Shown one piece after another: positions 53,249 through 61,516 of a stretch of DNA of 64,000 nt; position 1 is the first letter of the stretch; the number at the start of each line of letters is the position of its first letter. This stretch comes from Larkinella soli (lineage in GTDB: Bacteria > Bacteroidota > Bacteroidia > Cytophagales > Spirosomataceae). Location of the stretch: the NCBI RefSeq assembly GCF_003703975.1, contig NZ_QTJY01000018.1:62001-126000 (forward strand), written 5' to 3'. The notes beneath the pieces were generated by a model. That model was given only the letters and a program-made list of their open reading frames with translations, was not told the origin of the DNA and did not search any database. Both the position numbers and the translations under genes were made by a program.

Positions 53249-53445
53249 GGGTTCTGGGCGCTTTTTTATGGAGATGGTGTAAACTTAACTATAAGTATAG
53301 AAGAAAAAATTATACCGGCCTAATATGTTCGGTATTTTTGATGACAAACCCCGGCGGCTTCGATAACTTTTTACACCATTCCTTGTAGATTAGGAGCCTG
53401 GTAATCAATTTCACGGGCGAAAACTTTTCGAGCAGAAACCATTTT

Positions 53446-54516
53446 ATGAACCATACCTATGTAGTTATTATGGCGGGTGGCGTAGGAACACGCTTCTGGC
53501 CTTTCAGCCGCACGAACAATCCCAAACAATTCCACGACGTTCTCGGTACCGGAAAATCCCTCCTGCAGCAAACCGCCGACCGCTTCGAAGGCATCTGCCC
53601 GAAAGAGAACATCTACATCGTGACCAGCACCGAATACAGGGAGCTGGTAAAACAGCAGCTTCCCTACCTCAGCGACGACCAGATCCTGTGCGAGCCGGTG
53701 CGCCGGAACACGGCTCCCTGCATTGCCTACGCGGCCTATAAAATCGCCCGTCGCGATCCGCAGGCCAATCTGATCGTGGCCCCGGCCGACCACATCATCC
53801 TGAAGGAAGAGGATTTTCGCTCGACGATCCGGACCGCCCTCGAAGCCACCGCCGGCCAGGACATTCTGGTCACGCTCGGCATTCAGCCCAGCCGCCCCGA
53901 CACCGGTTACGGCTACATTCAGTACATTCCCGAATCGGGCGATCAGGTGAAGCGGGTAAAGACGTTTACGGAAAAGCCGCATCTGGAACTGGCCCAGCAG
54001 TTTGTGGAAAGCGGGGAGTTCGTCTGGAACGCGGGTATTTTCGTCTGGAACGCCCAGGCCATTCTGAAAGCGTTCGGCCAATACATGCCTGAACTGGCCG
54101 AAATCTTCACCGAAGGCAACGAAGAATATTACTCGGAGAAAGAAACGGCCTTTATCAACAAGGCGTATTCGCTCTGCAAAAATATCTCCATCGACAACGG
54201 CATCATGGAGAAAGCCAAAAACGTGTATGTCGTCCTGAGTGATTTTGGCTGGTCCGACCTCGGCACCTGGAAGTCCCTGTATGAGGTGTCGGATAAGGAT
54301 GAACACGAAAACGTAACGGACGGCAAACTCATTCTTTACAACACGACCAACTGCATCATCAAAACGCCGAAAGATAAACTGGTGGTAGTCAATGGTCTGG
54401 ACGGGTTTATCGTGGCCGAGTACGACGGTGTGCTGCTGATCTGCCGGAAAGAAGAAGAGCAGAAAGTGAAGGAGTTCGTCGCCGACGCCAAAGAGCAGGG
54501 CGTGCAGTTTGTGTAA
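53446..54516 (+). CDS. manC: Mannose-1-phosphate guanylyltransferase
   Basis: Makes GDP-mannose, precursor of mannose, fucose and rhamnose derivatives in surface glycans, 356 residues. The nucleotidyltransferase signature VIMAGGVGTRFWPFSR is at residues 8-23, VAPADHIIL near 107 holds the metal-binding aspartate, and FTEKPHLELAQQF, VWNAGIFVWN and SDFGWSDLGTW match. It is the short, single-domain form without the isomerase half. ATG 53446 is supported by the signature position. It ends at an inverted repeat convergent with thiL. Confidence 0.94.
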   Translation: MNHTYVVIMAGGVGTRFWPFSRTNNPKQFHDVLGTGKSLLQQTADRFEGICPKENIYIVTSTEYRELVKQQLPYLSDDQILCEPVRRNTAPCIAYAAYKIARRDPQANLIVAPADHIILKEEDFRSTIRTALEATAGQDILVTLGIQPSRPDTGYGYIQYIPESGDQVKRVKTFTEKPHLELAQQFVESGEFVWNAGIFVWNAQAILKAFGQYMPELAEIFTEGNEEYYSEKETAFINKAYSLCKNISIDNGIMEKAKNVYVVLSDFGWSDLGTWKSLYEVSDKDEHENVTDGKLILYNTTNCIIKTPKDKLVVVNGLDGFIVAEYDGVLLICRKEEEQKVKEFVADAKEQGVQFV

Positions 54517-54532
54517 ATATTGTGGCCATAAT

Positions 54533-54633
54533 GAATAGCGAATGTTGAATAGCGAATATCGAAATTGCTCCGCCGGTTCAAACGGCAGCGCCCCTTCGTT
54601 GTTCGTTATTCAACATTCGCTATTCTTTTTTTC
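54533..54633. repeat. Inverted repeat with T-run between manC and thiL
   Basis: GAATAGCGAATGTTGAATA (54533-54551) and TATTCAACATTCGCTATTC (54607-54625) are perfect 19-bp complements with a 55-bp loop, followed by T8. It is probably a dispersed intergenic repeat that also terminates transcription between two convergent genes. Confidence 0.8.
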
Positions 54634-55677
54634 TTACTTCCCTTCAAAGTGCTGCCAGCCCTGCGCCCGGATCGGGGTTTGCTGCCCCGCCTTTGTCGCC
54701 AGGACGATGGTCAGCGGGTCGGCGGTCATGTAACCGATCGGGGTGATGCGGGCGTGGTTCTTCAGCTTCTCGAACTCCTGCGGCCGTACCGTAAACAGCA
54801 ATTCGTAATCCTCTCCGCCGTTCAGGGCCACCGTCATGGGGCTTAGGTTCAGTTCCCCGGCCGTCAGGTGCGTCACGTCATCGAGAGGGATGTTCTCGTC
54901 GAAAATCACCGCCCCGGTTTTCGACTGTGTGCAGAGGTGCAGCAGTTCGGAGGCCAGTCCGTCGGAAATGTCGATCATGGCCGTCGGTACGACCTGAAGG
55001 TCCTGTAACTCATAGACGATGTCGGTGCGTGCATTCGGCCGGAGCTGGCGTTCCAGCAGGTAAGCTTTTTCTTCCGGGATTTCCGGCTGCATGGTCGGGT
55101 CGGACAGGTACACCTGTTTCTCCCGTTCGAGCAGTTGCAGGCCCAGAAAGGCGGCTCCCAGATCGCCGGTGACGCAGATCACATCGTTGGGCCGGGCGGT
55201 GTTCCGGTAGGTGATGCGGTCTTTGGCCACCCGGCCGAGCGCCGTTACGGAAAGGATCAGACCCGCCCGCGAGGAGGTGGTATCTCCGCCGATCAGGTCG
55301 ATCTTATAGTCTTCGCAGGCCGCCCGGACGCCCTCATAAAATTCCTCGACGGCTTCGACCGAAAACCGGTTGCTCAGACCGATGCCAACCGTGATCTGCA
55401 GGGGGGTGCCGTTCATGGCCGCGATGTCGGAGACGTTGACGGCGACGGCCTTGTAACCCAGGTGTTTCAGCGGGGTATACGCCAGATCGAAATGGACGCC
55501 TTCCAGCAGCATATCGGTCGAAATGAGTCCATAATCCGGTCCTCCGGTATCGGTTACGGCCGCGTCGTCGCCGATGCCCCGGACGGTTTCGGGCCGGACC
55601 GGCTGCACAAAAGGACGGCTCAGCCGCTCGATCAGGCGGATTTCGCCCAAAGATTCCAGTTCCGTTCGTGTATTCAT
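54634..55677 (-). CDS. thiL: Thiamine-monophosphate kinase
   Basis: Makes thiamine diphosphate from thiamine monophosphate, 347 residues. Family motifs: GEIRLIERL at the start, GIGDDAAV near residue 35, STDMLLEGVHFDL, VNVSDIAAMNGTP near 85, LIGGDTTSS near 130 and the later MIDISDGLASELLH and ALNGGEDYELLF. No other thi gene is adjacent. Start ATG 55677 fits the family N-terminus. Confidence 0.95.
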   Translation of the reverse strand: MNTRTELESLGEIRLIERLSRPFVQPVRPETVRGIGDDAAVTDTGGPDYGLISTDMLLEGVHFDLAYTPLKHLGYKAVAVNVSDIAAMNGTPLQITVGIGLSNRFSVEAVEEFYEGVRAACEDYKIDLIGGDTTSSRAGLILSVTALGRVAKDRITYRNTARPNDVICVTGDLGAAFLGLQLLEREKQVYLSDPTMQPEIPEEKAYLLERQLRPNARTDIVYELQDLQVVPTAMIDISDGLASELLHLCTQSKTGAVIFDENIPLDDVTHLTAGELNLSPMTVALNGGEDYELLFTVRPQEFEKLKNHARITPIGYMTADPLTIVLATKAGQQTPIRAQGWQHFEGK

Positions 55678-55774
55678 ACCGCGAATAACGCAAAAAGCCG
55701 CCTTCGGAGGAAGACGGCCGGAATTTAAGTCTTTTGCGGACCCCTTGCCGGGGCCCGGCCCGCGGGGCAGCGGT

Positions 55775-56221
55775 TTACTGCGGAATCAGCGAATACTTGT
55801 TGGTCGTGCCGCCTGTTTTGCGGTCGGCGGTCGTGCGGGTGATGACCAGTTCGTTGTCGCTGGAGGAGTTGATGGTATATTCGATGGTCGGGCCGTCAGT
55901 CGGAGCCGGGTTGAGGCTTCGCAGGATCAGCCGGGTATCGTTCTGGAGTTCATACTGGCCGGTCGAAGTGAAATTGTCTACCTGGGTAAGCACGGCGGTC
56001 GGGTTGCTGCTCAGGTCCAGCAGGAACTGGGAGTAGCCCGGTTTGACGTTGCCCGAAGCGCCCTTGGTATACACGACGACGTTGTTTTCTTCTACCTTCT
56101 GCGCCGTCCATTTTTTCGCAATCCGGTCGGACAGCGGCTTCACTTTATTCTTGTTGCAGCCGGTCAGGACCGTCAACAGGCACAGTACCGTCAAAAAGCC
56201 GATAAACGTATTTCGCTTCAT
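55775..56221 (-). CDS. Small lipoprotein, lipocalin-like
   Basis: Protein of 148 residues with a type II signal peptide and lipobox LTVLTGCNKN. The mature part begins LSDRIAKKWTAQKVEENNVV and contains strands such as FLLDLSSNP and YELQNDTRLILRSLNP, a pattern common in small lipocalin-like lipoproteins of Bacteroidota. I do not know a function. It is 97 bp upstream of thiL on the same strand with no clear promoter seen. Confidence 0.72.
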   Translation of the reverse strand: MKRNTFIGFLTVLCLLTVLTGCNKNKVKPLSDRIAKKWTAQKVEENNVVVYTKGASGNVKPGYSQFLLDLSSNPTAVLTQVDNFTSTGQYELQNDTRLILRSLNPAPTDGPTIEYTINSSSDNELVITRTTADRKTGGTTNKYSLIPQ

Positions 56222-56356
56222 AAAGAGAATAGAGGATTTAAATCTTTACGTGTTCATTAGTTAACGGATAAAGTTACAGGATTTTATATAATCCCTAAAA
56301 AAGTTGGCCTTAACTTTTAGTAGTCGGTCGGTGGGTTCCGGGCCGGGCGGCCGTCA

Positions 56357-56388
56357 TTGCCGGAGAGACGGCGGTTTCATAGATTTGC
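56357..56388 (+). promoter_or_regulatory. Promoter for the cytochrome b5-like gene
   Basis: TTG (56357-56359) is 20 bp before TAGATTTG (56380-56387), followed by C. The start site would fall about 56391-56394, next to the ATG at 56394, so the mRNA should be leaderless or nearly so. Confidence 0.6.
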
Positions 56389-56393
56389 ACCCC

Positions 56394-56639
56394 ATGGAAT
56401 CTGCCGCCGATCTGAAAGAATACACCCGCTCGCAGCTGGCCCTGCGGAACGGCTCCGATCGGGAGGAGATCTGGTGCGCCTACCGGGGCATCATCTACGA
56501 CCTGACGGCGAGCCGGCTCTGGCGGGGCGGCAAGCATTATGAACACTGGGCCGGCCAGGACCTGACCGACGAACTGCCCGACGCGCCCCACGGCGAATGG
56601 GTTTTTTCCCGTTTCCGGGCCGTCGGAAAATTAATCTGA
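56394..56639 (+). CDS. Small cytochrome b5-like heme/steroid-binding domain protein
   Basis: Stand-alone domain of 81 residues. It starts LKEYTRSQLALRNG, then WCAYRGIIYDLTASRLWRGG, and ends with KHYEHWAGQDLTDEL and DAPHGEWVFSRF. These match the predicted heme/steroid-binding domain family, with likely heme-contacting histidines in KHYEHW and APHGEW. No membrane segment is present. Heme binding is inferred, not shown. ATG 56394 is favoured because the upstream open frame lies over the promoter. It is followed after 29 bp by the BadF-type kinase gene. Confidence 0.78.
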   Translation: MESAADLKEYTRSQLALRNGSDREEIWCAYRGIIYDLTASRLWRGGKHYEHWAGQDLTDELPDAPHGEWVFSRFRAVGKLI

Positions 56640-56668
56640 ACGTAAAAACACTCCCCACTCCAATTCCT

Positions 56669-57529
56669 ATGATCGCTATTGCAGACAGCGGCTCGACCAA
56701 AACCGATTGGCGGCTGATCGACGCCCGCGGCCAGGTCAGCCAGGCCCGGACTATCGGATTCAACCCCTATTTTCAGGGCAGTGCCGACATTGCCGCCGAG
56801 CTGCGGACCAACCTGCTTCCGGCGGTGCCCGACGCCGTCACGGAGGTTTTTTATTACGGGACCGGCTGCAACAGCGAGGAGTCGTGCGGGGTGGTGGAGA
56901 AGGCGCTTCGGGAGGTGTTTCCGGCCCTGGAAAAAGTAGAGGTCAGCAGTGACCTGCTGGGTGCAGCCCGGTCGCTGTGTCATCATGAAGCCGGGATCGC
57001 CTGTATTCTGGGAACGGGTTCGAATGCCTGCCTGTTCGACGGGGAAAACATCGCCCAGCTGAGCGGGTCGCTCGGTTTCTGGCTGGGTGACGAGGGAAGC
57101 GGAGGTTACCTCGGCAAGACGCTGGTGGTGCGGTATCTGCACGGTCAGCTGCCCGACGACCTGGCCGGGAAGTTCCGGAAACGCTATCCCATCGACCGGA
57201 TTACCGTGCTGGAACACGCCTACAAGCAGCCGTTCCCGAATCGGTATTTTGCCGGCTTTTCCAAATTTCTGTTCGACAACCGAAGCCATCCGGTGGCCTA
57301 CCGGATGGTCTACGACGCCTTTAGTCTTTTCTTCGATACCTACGTCCGGAAGTTTGACGCCCACCGGGAGCTGCCGGTTCATTTTGTCGGGTCGGTGGCG
57401 TTTTACTACAGCGATATTCTGCGGCAGGTGGCGAATGATAAAGGTCTGGCGGTCAAGCGCATTCTGGAGAACCCGATTGCCGGGCTGACGCTGTATCACC
57501 AGCCGGTCGGGTCATCGCCGGCTTCCTGA
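56669..57529 (+). CDS. BadF/BadG-type ATPase, probable amino-sugar kinase
   Basis: ASKHA-fold kinase-like protein of 286 residues from ATG 56669. The phosphate-1 motif is IADSGSTKTDWRLID at residues 4-18, the second is CILGTGSNACLFDG near 105, and the adenosine motif HFVGSVAFYYSDI near 240. Relatives in Bacteroidota are annotated as N-acetylglucosamine kinases or BadF/BadG/BcrA/BcrD family ATPases. The first motif and size fit a GlcNAc or MurNAc kinase for wall recycling, but substrate is inferred. It is 29 bp after the cytochrome b5-like gene. Confidence 0.82.
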   Translation: MIAIADSGSTKTDWRLIDARGQVSQARTIGFNPYFQGSADIAAELRTNLLPAVPDAVTEVFYYGTGCNSEESCGVVEKALREVFPALEKVEVSSDLLGAARSLCHHEAGIACILGTGSNACLFDGENIAQLSGSLGFWLGDEGSGGYLGKTLVVRYLHGQLPDDLAGKFRKRYPIDRITVLEHAYKQPFPNRYFAGFSKFLFDNRSHPVAYRMVYDAFSLFFDTYVRKFDAHRELPVHFVGSVAFYYSDILRQVANDKGLAVKRILENPIAGLTLYHQPVGSSPAS

Positions 57530-57561
57530 ACCGCGACGACCCGACCGCCGGATCCGCTTCA

Positions 57562-59931
57562 TTACTGTTTCAGCACTTTAATGGCTTTCATGGTCACGTC
57601 ACCCCGGCTGACCTGCAGCAGGTACAGGCCCGCAGGTAACTGAAGGGCGCTGATGTCGATGGTGGCGGCTCCCGCTTCGATCCGAACCGCCTGGCGGGCG
57701 ATCGGCCACTGCCGGCCCGAGGGAGAGAGCAGCGTAAAGCCGTAGGGCACCGCCGAAGGTTCACGGTCGGCCGGGATGCGGAGGTTAATCTGCTCCCGGA
57801 ACGGATTGGGATATACCTGCCAGACCCCTGCAGGGCCGCTTTCCTCCGGGTTTCCGACCGAAGCGGCCGCGATCCGGGCCGAAGACGAACAGATCAGCGA
57901 CTTCGGAGAATTTCGCAGCACATAGGAGGTTCCCTGCACTTTCGCGGTGATCGAATGCGTTCTTCCGTCTTTCAGCCGGTCGGGCGTCGGGAAGATGTAG
58001 CCGTGCCGGCCGTCGCCTTTTCCGGCGTCCTCCAGGTCGCTCCGGTAATTGGCGGCCGTAGAGCTTCCCAGCAGCGTGCTTCCTTCGTAGAATTCGACGG
58101 TGAGGGGCGTGTTCGGGCGGTTGCGGTCCCAGACCCAGCCCCGGATGGATTCACATTCCGCCTTGTCGAGAAATCCTTCAAAATTTGCCGGCTCCGTAGG
58201 GTCTGCGGGGGGCGGAGCAGAGGCCGAAGCGGTCCGAACGGTCAGCCGGAAGCTGTCGGTGATGGTGGCACCGTCGTTGTCGGTCGCTTTCACGGTGACC
58301 GTCGCGGTCGTCGCCGTGGTCGGGGTGCCGCTGATCCGGTTTCTGTCGGCGCTGTAGGTCAGGCCGGCTGGCAGACCGGTGATGTCGACGCGGGCAACGG
58401 TGCCGTCGGCGTCTTTAAAGTTGCTTTCCGAGATCGTATAGCTGAAAGGCTGCCCGACCGTCGCCGTCAGGTCCGGAATCTGAATGGAGATCCGCGGAGC
58501 CTGATTGTCGTCGGAAGGGGGCGTGGTGACGGGGTTGGCCGGGGCGCTGGTTTCGTCGAGCCAGTCTTCGATGAGGGTGACCTGAACCGGTTTGCCGCCG
58601 GACGCTTCATACGCCTTGCCCCAGCGGGTGCTGATCGGCGCATAAAAATCCTTCAGAATCTCCGACAGTTTGTAGGTGATCGACCCGACGGTCTGCACCT
58701 GCGTGACGGGCTGGTTGAGAAGACCGGCGTCGACGACCCGGTCGATGATCTGGGTCAGAACGTCCCGGGCGTTATCGCCCCCGAAGTTCGCCAGCGTGAT
58801 CATCGAAGCGCCGTGCTGATAACATTGCAGGACCTGCTGGTAATACGTTTCGACGCTGACCGACTGATGGAACATCCCGTCGACGGCGTTGATCATGAAG
58901 GCGCCCGGTTTCAGGTTACTCCGGACCAGGTCCATTGAAAACCGGTGGTTGTAGGTCGGGCCGTCGTTGAATTTCAGGCCGTCGGAGTTCTGGTTCAGGC
59001 TTTTGAAGGCGTACGTACTGCGCAGGCCGCTCAGGCGGTCCCAGACGCAGCCGTGCTGGTTGACCACCCGGATGCCTCCGTCGATTCCCTTGATGGTCCC
59101 CGTGATTTCGTTCAGATACCGTTCGAGCAGGCGGTGGCGGAACACATACCAGTCTTTACCCTGTATGCTGCTCGTAAAGAGGCTGTGCGGGTCGCTCAGG
59201 TTGCCGGTGGGCGGGTCGATCTCGTTCCAGCTGCCGTAGCCCGTACCCCAGCGCTGGTTCAGGGTCGTCAGCGAAAACCGGCTCTGGAGCCATTGCCGGA
59301 AGGCCGCCTGCATCGGGTCGCTGTAATCGAACGGAACGATGTATTTGCTGCCGTCGGGCTTGTGATGAACTGGGGAATATTCCGATTCGAGGGCCGGGGA
59401 AGCCACTACCGAAACGAACAGCAGGTGGCCCTGCTGCTGCAGGTACCGGTACCGCTGGGTCACTTCCCGTACAAAAGCCTTCGACAGGTCGACCGTCGGC
59501 TGGTGCGCGTACGAGAACTGGGCGATGCCGCCGGTCATGATCGAGCCGTCGGCGGCTTTCATGGTTTCGTTGGTGCCCCAGAAACCGCCCAGCCGGGAGA
59601 GATCGCGGCCGACATGAATCCGGAGCGCAACCTTCAGCCCCATGCGGAGGGCCGTCTGTACGTGCGAATCGACCACACTCCATTTGGGGGTGCTGGTCCG
59701 GGTGGGATACACCTTATCCCAGTTGATGGTGATTTCGACGGCGTTGCAGCCCGCACCGGCCGAGTGTTCGATTCGCTCGTCGTCGATCCGGGGATCGTCT
59801 TCAAAGTTAAAAATGGTAACTCCGATATAGCGCCGGCCGGCCAGGGCCTGGGGGTCGGAAGAAGCAAGAGAAAGGGTACTCCAAAGGCAAAGCAGCGAAA
59901 ATAGAAATCCGTTCAGATAGCACTTCATCAT
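57562..59931 (-). CDS. Secreted glycoside-hydrolase-like protein, T9SS type A
   Basis: Exported protein of 789 residues from ATG 59931 (alternative 59928). Signal peptide YLNGFLFSLLCLWSTLSLAS. Residues about 35-460 look like a TIM-barrel glycosidase related to GH42 (CNAVEITINWDKVYP, VSVVASPALESEYSP with candidate acidic residues, TGYGSWNEIDPP). Then an Ig-like putative He_PIG domain (IPDLTATVGQPFSYTIS, ITGLPAGLTYSADRNRISGT, about 490-595), a module with IRGWVWDRNRPNTPLTVEFY (about 610-700) that I cannot name, and a type A sorting domain (VWQVYPNPFREQINL, LPAGLYLLQVSRGD). Enzymatic activity is likely but unproven. Confidence 0.8.
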   Translation of the reverse strand: MMKCYLNGFLFSLLCLWSTLSLASSDPQALAGRRYIGVTIFNFEDDPRIDDERIEHSAGAGCNAVEITINWDKVYPTRTSTPKWSVVDSHVQTALRMGLKVALRIHVGRDLSRLGGFWGTNETMKAADGSIMTGGIAQFSYAHQPTVDLSKAFVREVTQRYRYLQQQGHLLFVSVVASPALESEYSPVHHKPDGSKYIVPFDYSDPMQAAFRQWLQSRFSLTTLNQRWGTGYGSWNEIDPPTGNLSDPHSLFTSSIQGKDWYVFRHRLLERYLNEITGTIKGIDGGIRVVNQHGCVWDRLSGLRSTYAFKSLNQNSDGLKFNDGPTYNHRFSMDLVRSNLKPGAFMINAVDGMFHQSVSVETYYQQVLQCYQHGASMITLANFGGDNARDVLTQIIDRVVDAGLLNQPVTQVQTVGSITYKLSEILKDFYAPISTRWGKAYEASGGKPVQVTLIEDWLDETSAPANPVTTPPSDDNQAPRISIQIPDLTATVGQPFSYTISESNFKDADGTVARVDITGLPAGLTYSADRNRISGTPTTATTATVTVKATDNDGATITDSFRLTVRTASASAPPPADPTEPANFEGFLDKAECESIRGWVWDRNRPNTPLTVEFYEGSTLLGSSTAANYRSDLEDAGKGDGRHGYIFPTPDRLKDGRTHSITAKVQGTSYVLRNSPKSLICSSSARIAAASVGNPEESGPAGVWQVYPNPFREQINLRIPADREPSAVPYGFTLLSPSGRQWPIARQAVRIEAGAATIDISALQLPAGLYLLQVSRGDVTMKAIKVLKQ

Positions 59932-60162
59932 CGGTGAGTTAAGTTGAAAATATAAAACATGAAACATACTACATTTATTTGAACAAATGCATGACTCCTC
60001 CGGCAGGGAGAATTTCTCCCGACAGATGTATCTGACTGCATTGACAGGGCAGAGAGGAGCAGGGCTGTCTTTCAGGCGCAAGGCCTACAGAACCAGCCGA
60101 CTACAGGGGGTGTGGTGCAATTTCCGATTCACGGACAGCCGGGGCGGTCATGAATTTATCGG

Positions 60163-60205
60163 ACAAATAGTAAAATATTAAAAAGCATCAATATTTACTA
60201 TTTGT
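60163..60205. repeat. Near-perfect inverted repeat in the regulatory region
   Basis: ACAAATAGTAAAATATT (60163-60179) matches AATATTTACTATTTGT (60190-60205) except for one extra A, with a 10-bp spacer. It is a candidate operator or hairpin. Confidence 0.6.
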
Positions 60206-60255
60206 AGCTTTCTTCCAATCGGGATATACGATGGAATCCGCTTTAAACGTTCCAT

Positions 60256-60294
60256 TAGGATATATCTAAATAACTTAATACTTCATATATCCTA
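60256..60294. repeat. Inverted repeat TAGGATATAT / ATATATCCTA
   Basis: Two perfect 10-bp complementary arms, 60256-60265 and 60285-60294, are separated by 19 bp in the AT-rich stretch. Candidate regulator site. Confidence 0.55.
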
Positions 60295-60412
60295 TAGACT
60301 AAATACATTATGGGTGCAAAAATATCAAAAAGCAGACAAAGTCAAACCCTGATTTATCGAAATATCCCGTTAAAGGCGGCTAACAACTATCGGGAAAATA
60401 CAATTTGGTAAA

Positions 60413-60439
60413 GTAAGTGCATGAAAACCTTGCACTTAC
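60413..60439. repeat. Hairpin GTAAGTGCA / TGCACTTAC
   Basis: Nine-base arms at 60413-60421 and 60431-60439 form a perfect stem with a 9-nt loop. No T-run follows on the minus strand, so I do not call it the terminator of the AraC gene, though it may slow polymerase. Confidence 0.5.
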
Positions 60440-60627
60440 AAACCGGCATGGATGTTCAGTTTTTTGGAATTAAAAATCAGGAGAAGGAACCGACAACCTC
60501 TATCCAACATCAGCTTCAGGGGTAACTTTTATCCGGTTCATGGTCTGGCCCGGCTCGTTTGTAATGTTGGCAAAAACTATACCACAACCGGCCACGTGGA
60601 GGGCCGGCCAAAAATTAGAGAAGGAGT

Positions 60628-61497
60628 TTAACGCCCCGGCGGCTGCCGCTCCCGGAAACCGGCCGGTGTCTGCCCGGTTACTTTTTTAAAGAAGCGGACG
60701 AAGTAGGAGGGGTCCTCAAAGCCGAGCTGGAAACTGATCTCTTTGATGGACTGCGAGGAGTAGATCAGGAGCCACTGCGCTTCCAGCACGACCCGCTCCT
60801 GGAACAGCCGGCTGGCGGTTTTTCCCAGAATCTTTTTGCAGATATAGTTGAGATGATTGGGCGTCATACCCATCTGTTCGGCATAACTCCGCACTTCCCT
60901 GACGGTCAGGAACTGCTGTTCGAGCAATTCCTCGTATTGCCGGAGCCGGTCGTACAGGTGGGTTTCCGGTCCGATCCAGCGTTCGCTGTACAGCCGGTCC
61001 GCCTTTTCAAGAATGATGTGGACGAACGACAGAAACACCTCCTCCCGGTGGGGCTGGCTGTCTTCATACTCCCGGTAGGCGTAATCGAACAGGTGGGTGA
61101 AAACGTCCTGCTGCTCCGTGACTTCAAGCAGCGGCCGGTGCTGATGGGAGTGGTAAAACGGATACCGGAACAGGCGGTGACCATAGCGGTTTTGCCAGAA
61201 ATTCGACTCGAAAAACAGGTTGAAGCCCCGCGTATCGGGGGAAAGCTTCCAGCTGTGGACCTGGCCCGGCGTCAGAAAGTACAACTGATGGGGCCGGACG
61301 GGATAGGTTCTGAAATCTATCGTATGCGTGCCTCCGCCTTCGATGATCCACATTACCAGGTAGAAGGTATGGGAATGAGGCTTGTCGATGTCCTTGAATT
61401 CCTGCACCAGTCGTTCCAGCCGGGTCATGTAAAAGAGCGCATCCGGCTCATGACGCGGGAAAGAATGGAGTTTATAGACCGGTACTTTGGCTTTCAT
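60628..61497 (-). CDS. AraC family transcriptional regulator
   Basis: DNA-binding regulator of 289 residues from ATG 61497. The N-terminal cupin-like ligand domain contains HSHTFYLVMWIIEGGGTHT and LYFLTPGQVHSWKLS near residues 40-85. The C-terminal double helix-turn-helix is near 190-285 (VRSYAEQMGMTPNHLNYICK, IKEISFQLGFEDPSYFVRFF, KKVTGQTPAGFR). AraC proteins with this layout usually respond to a sugar. It is flanked by two secreted proteins that share a domain and probably controls one or both. Start: the open frame reaches a TTG three codons upstream; ATG preferred. Confidence 0.92.
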   Translation of the reverse strand: MKAKVPVYKLHSFPRHEPDALFYMTRLERLVQEFKDIDKPHSHTFYLVMWIIEGGGTHTIDFRTYPVRPHQLYFLTPGQVHSWKLSPDTRGFNLFFESNFWQNRYGHRLFRYPFYHSHQHRPLLEVTEQQDVFTHLFDYAYREYEDSQPHREEVFLSFVHIILEKADRLYSERWIGPETHLYDRLRQYEELLEQQFLTVREVRSYAEQMGMTPNHLNYICKKILGKTASRLFQERVVLEAQWLLIYSSQSIKEISFQLGFEDPSYFVRFFKKVTGQTPAGFRERQPPGR

Positions 61498-61516
61498 GGC
61501 CGGCAAGCCTCCTCCC

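Larger units (their letters stand above)
59932..60627. other. Long intergenic region without a gene
   Basis: Nearly 700 bp between the secreted glycosidase-like gene, whose start faces it, and the 3' end of the AraC gene. It is visibly more AT-rich than its surroundings. I find no convincing ORF or RNA gene, but three inverted repeats are listed separately, plus ATTTG-AA-CAAAT at 59977-59988. It is probably a regulatory region for the glycosidase-like gene. Confidence 0.6.

Noticed and set aside
59987-60181. Plus-strand open frame of 64 codons upstream of the glycosidase-like gene
   Set aside because: No family features, and it ends inside an inverted repeat; more likely regulatory DNA.
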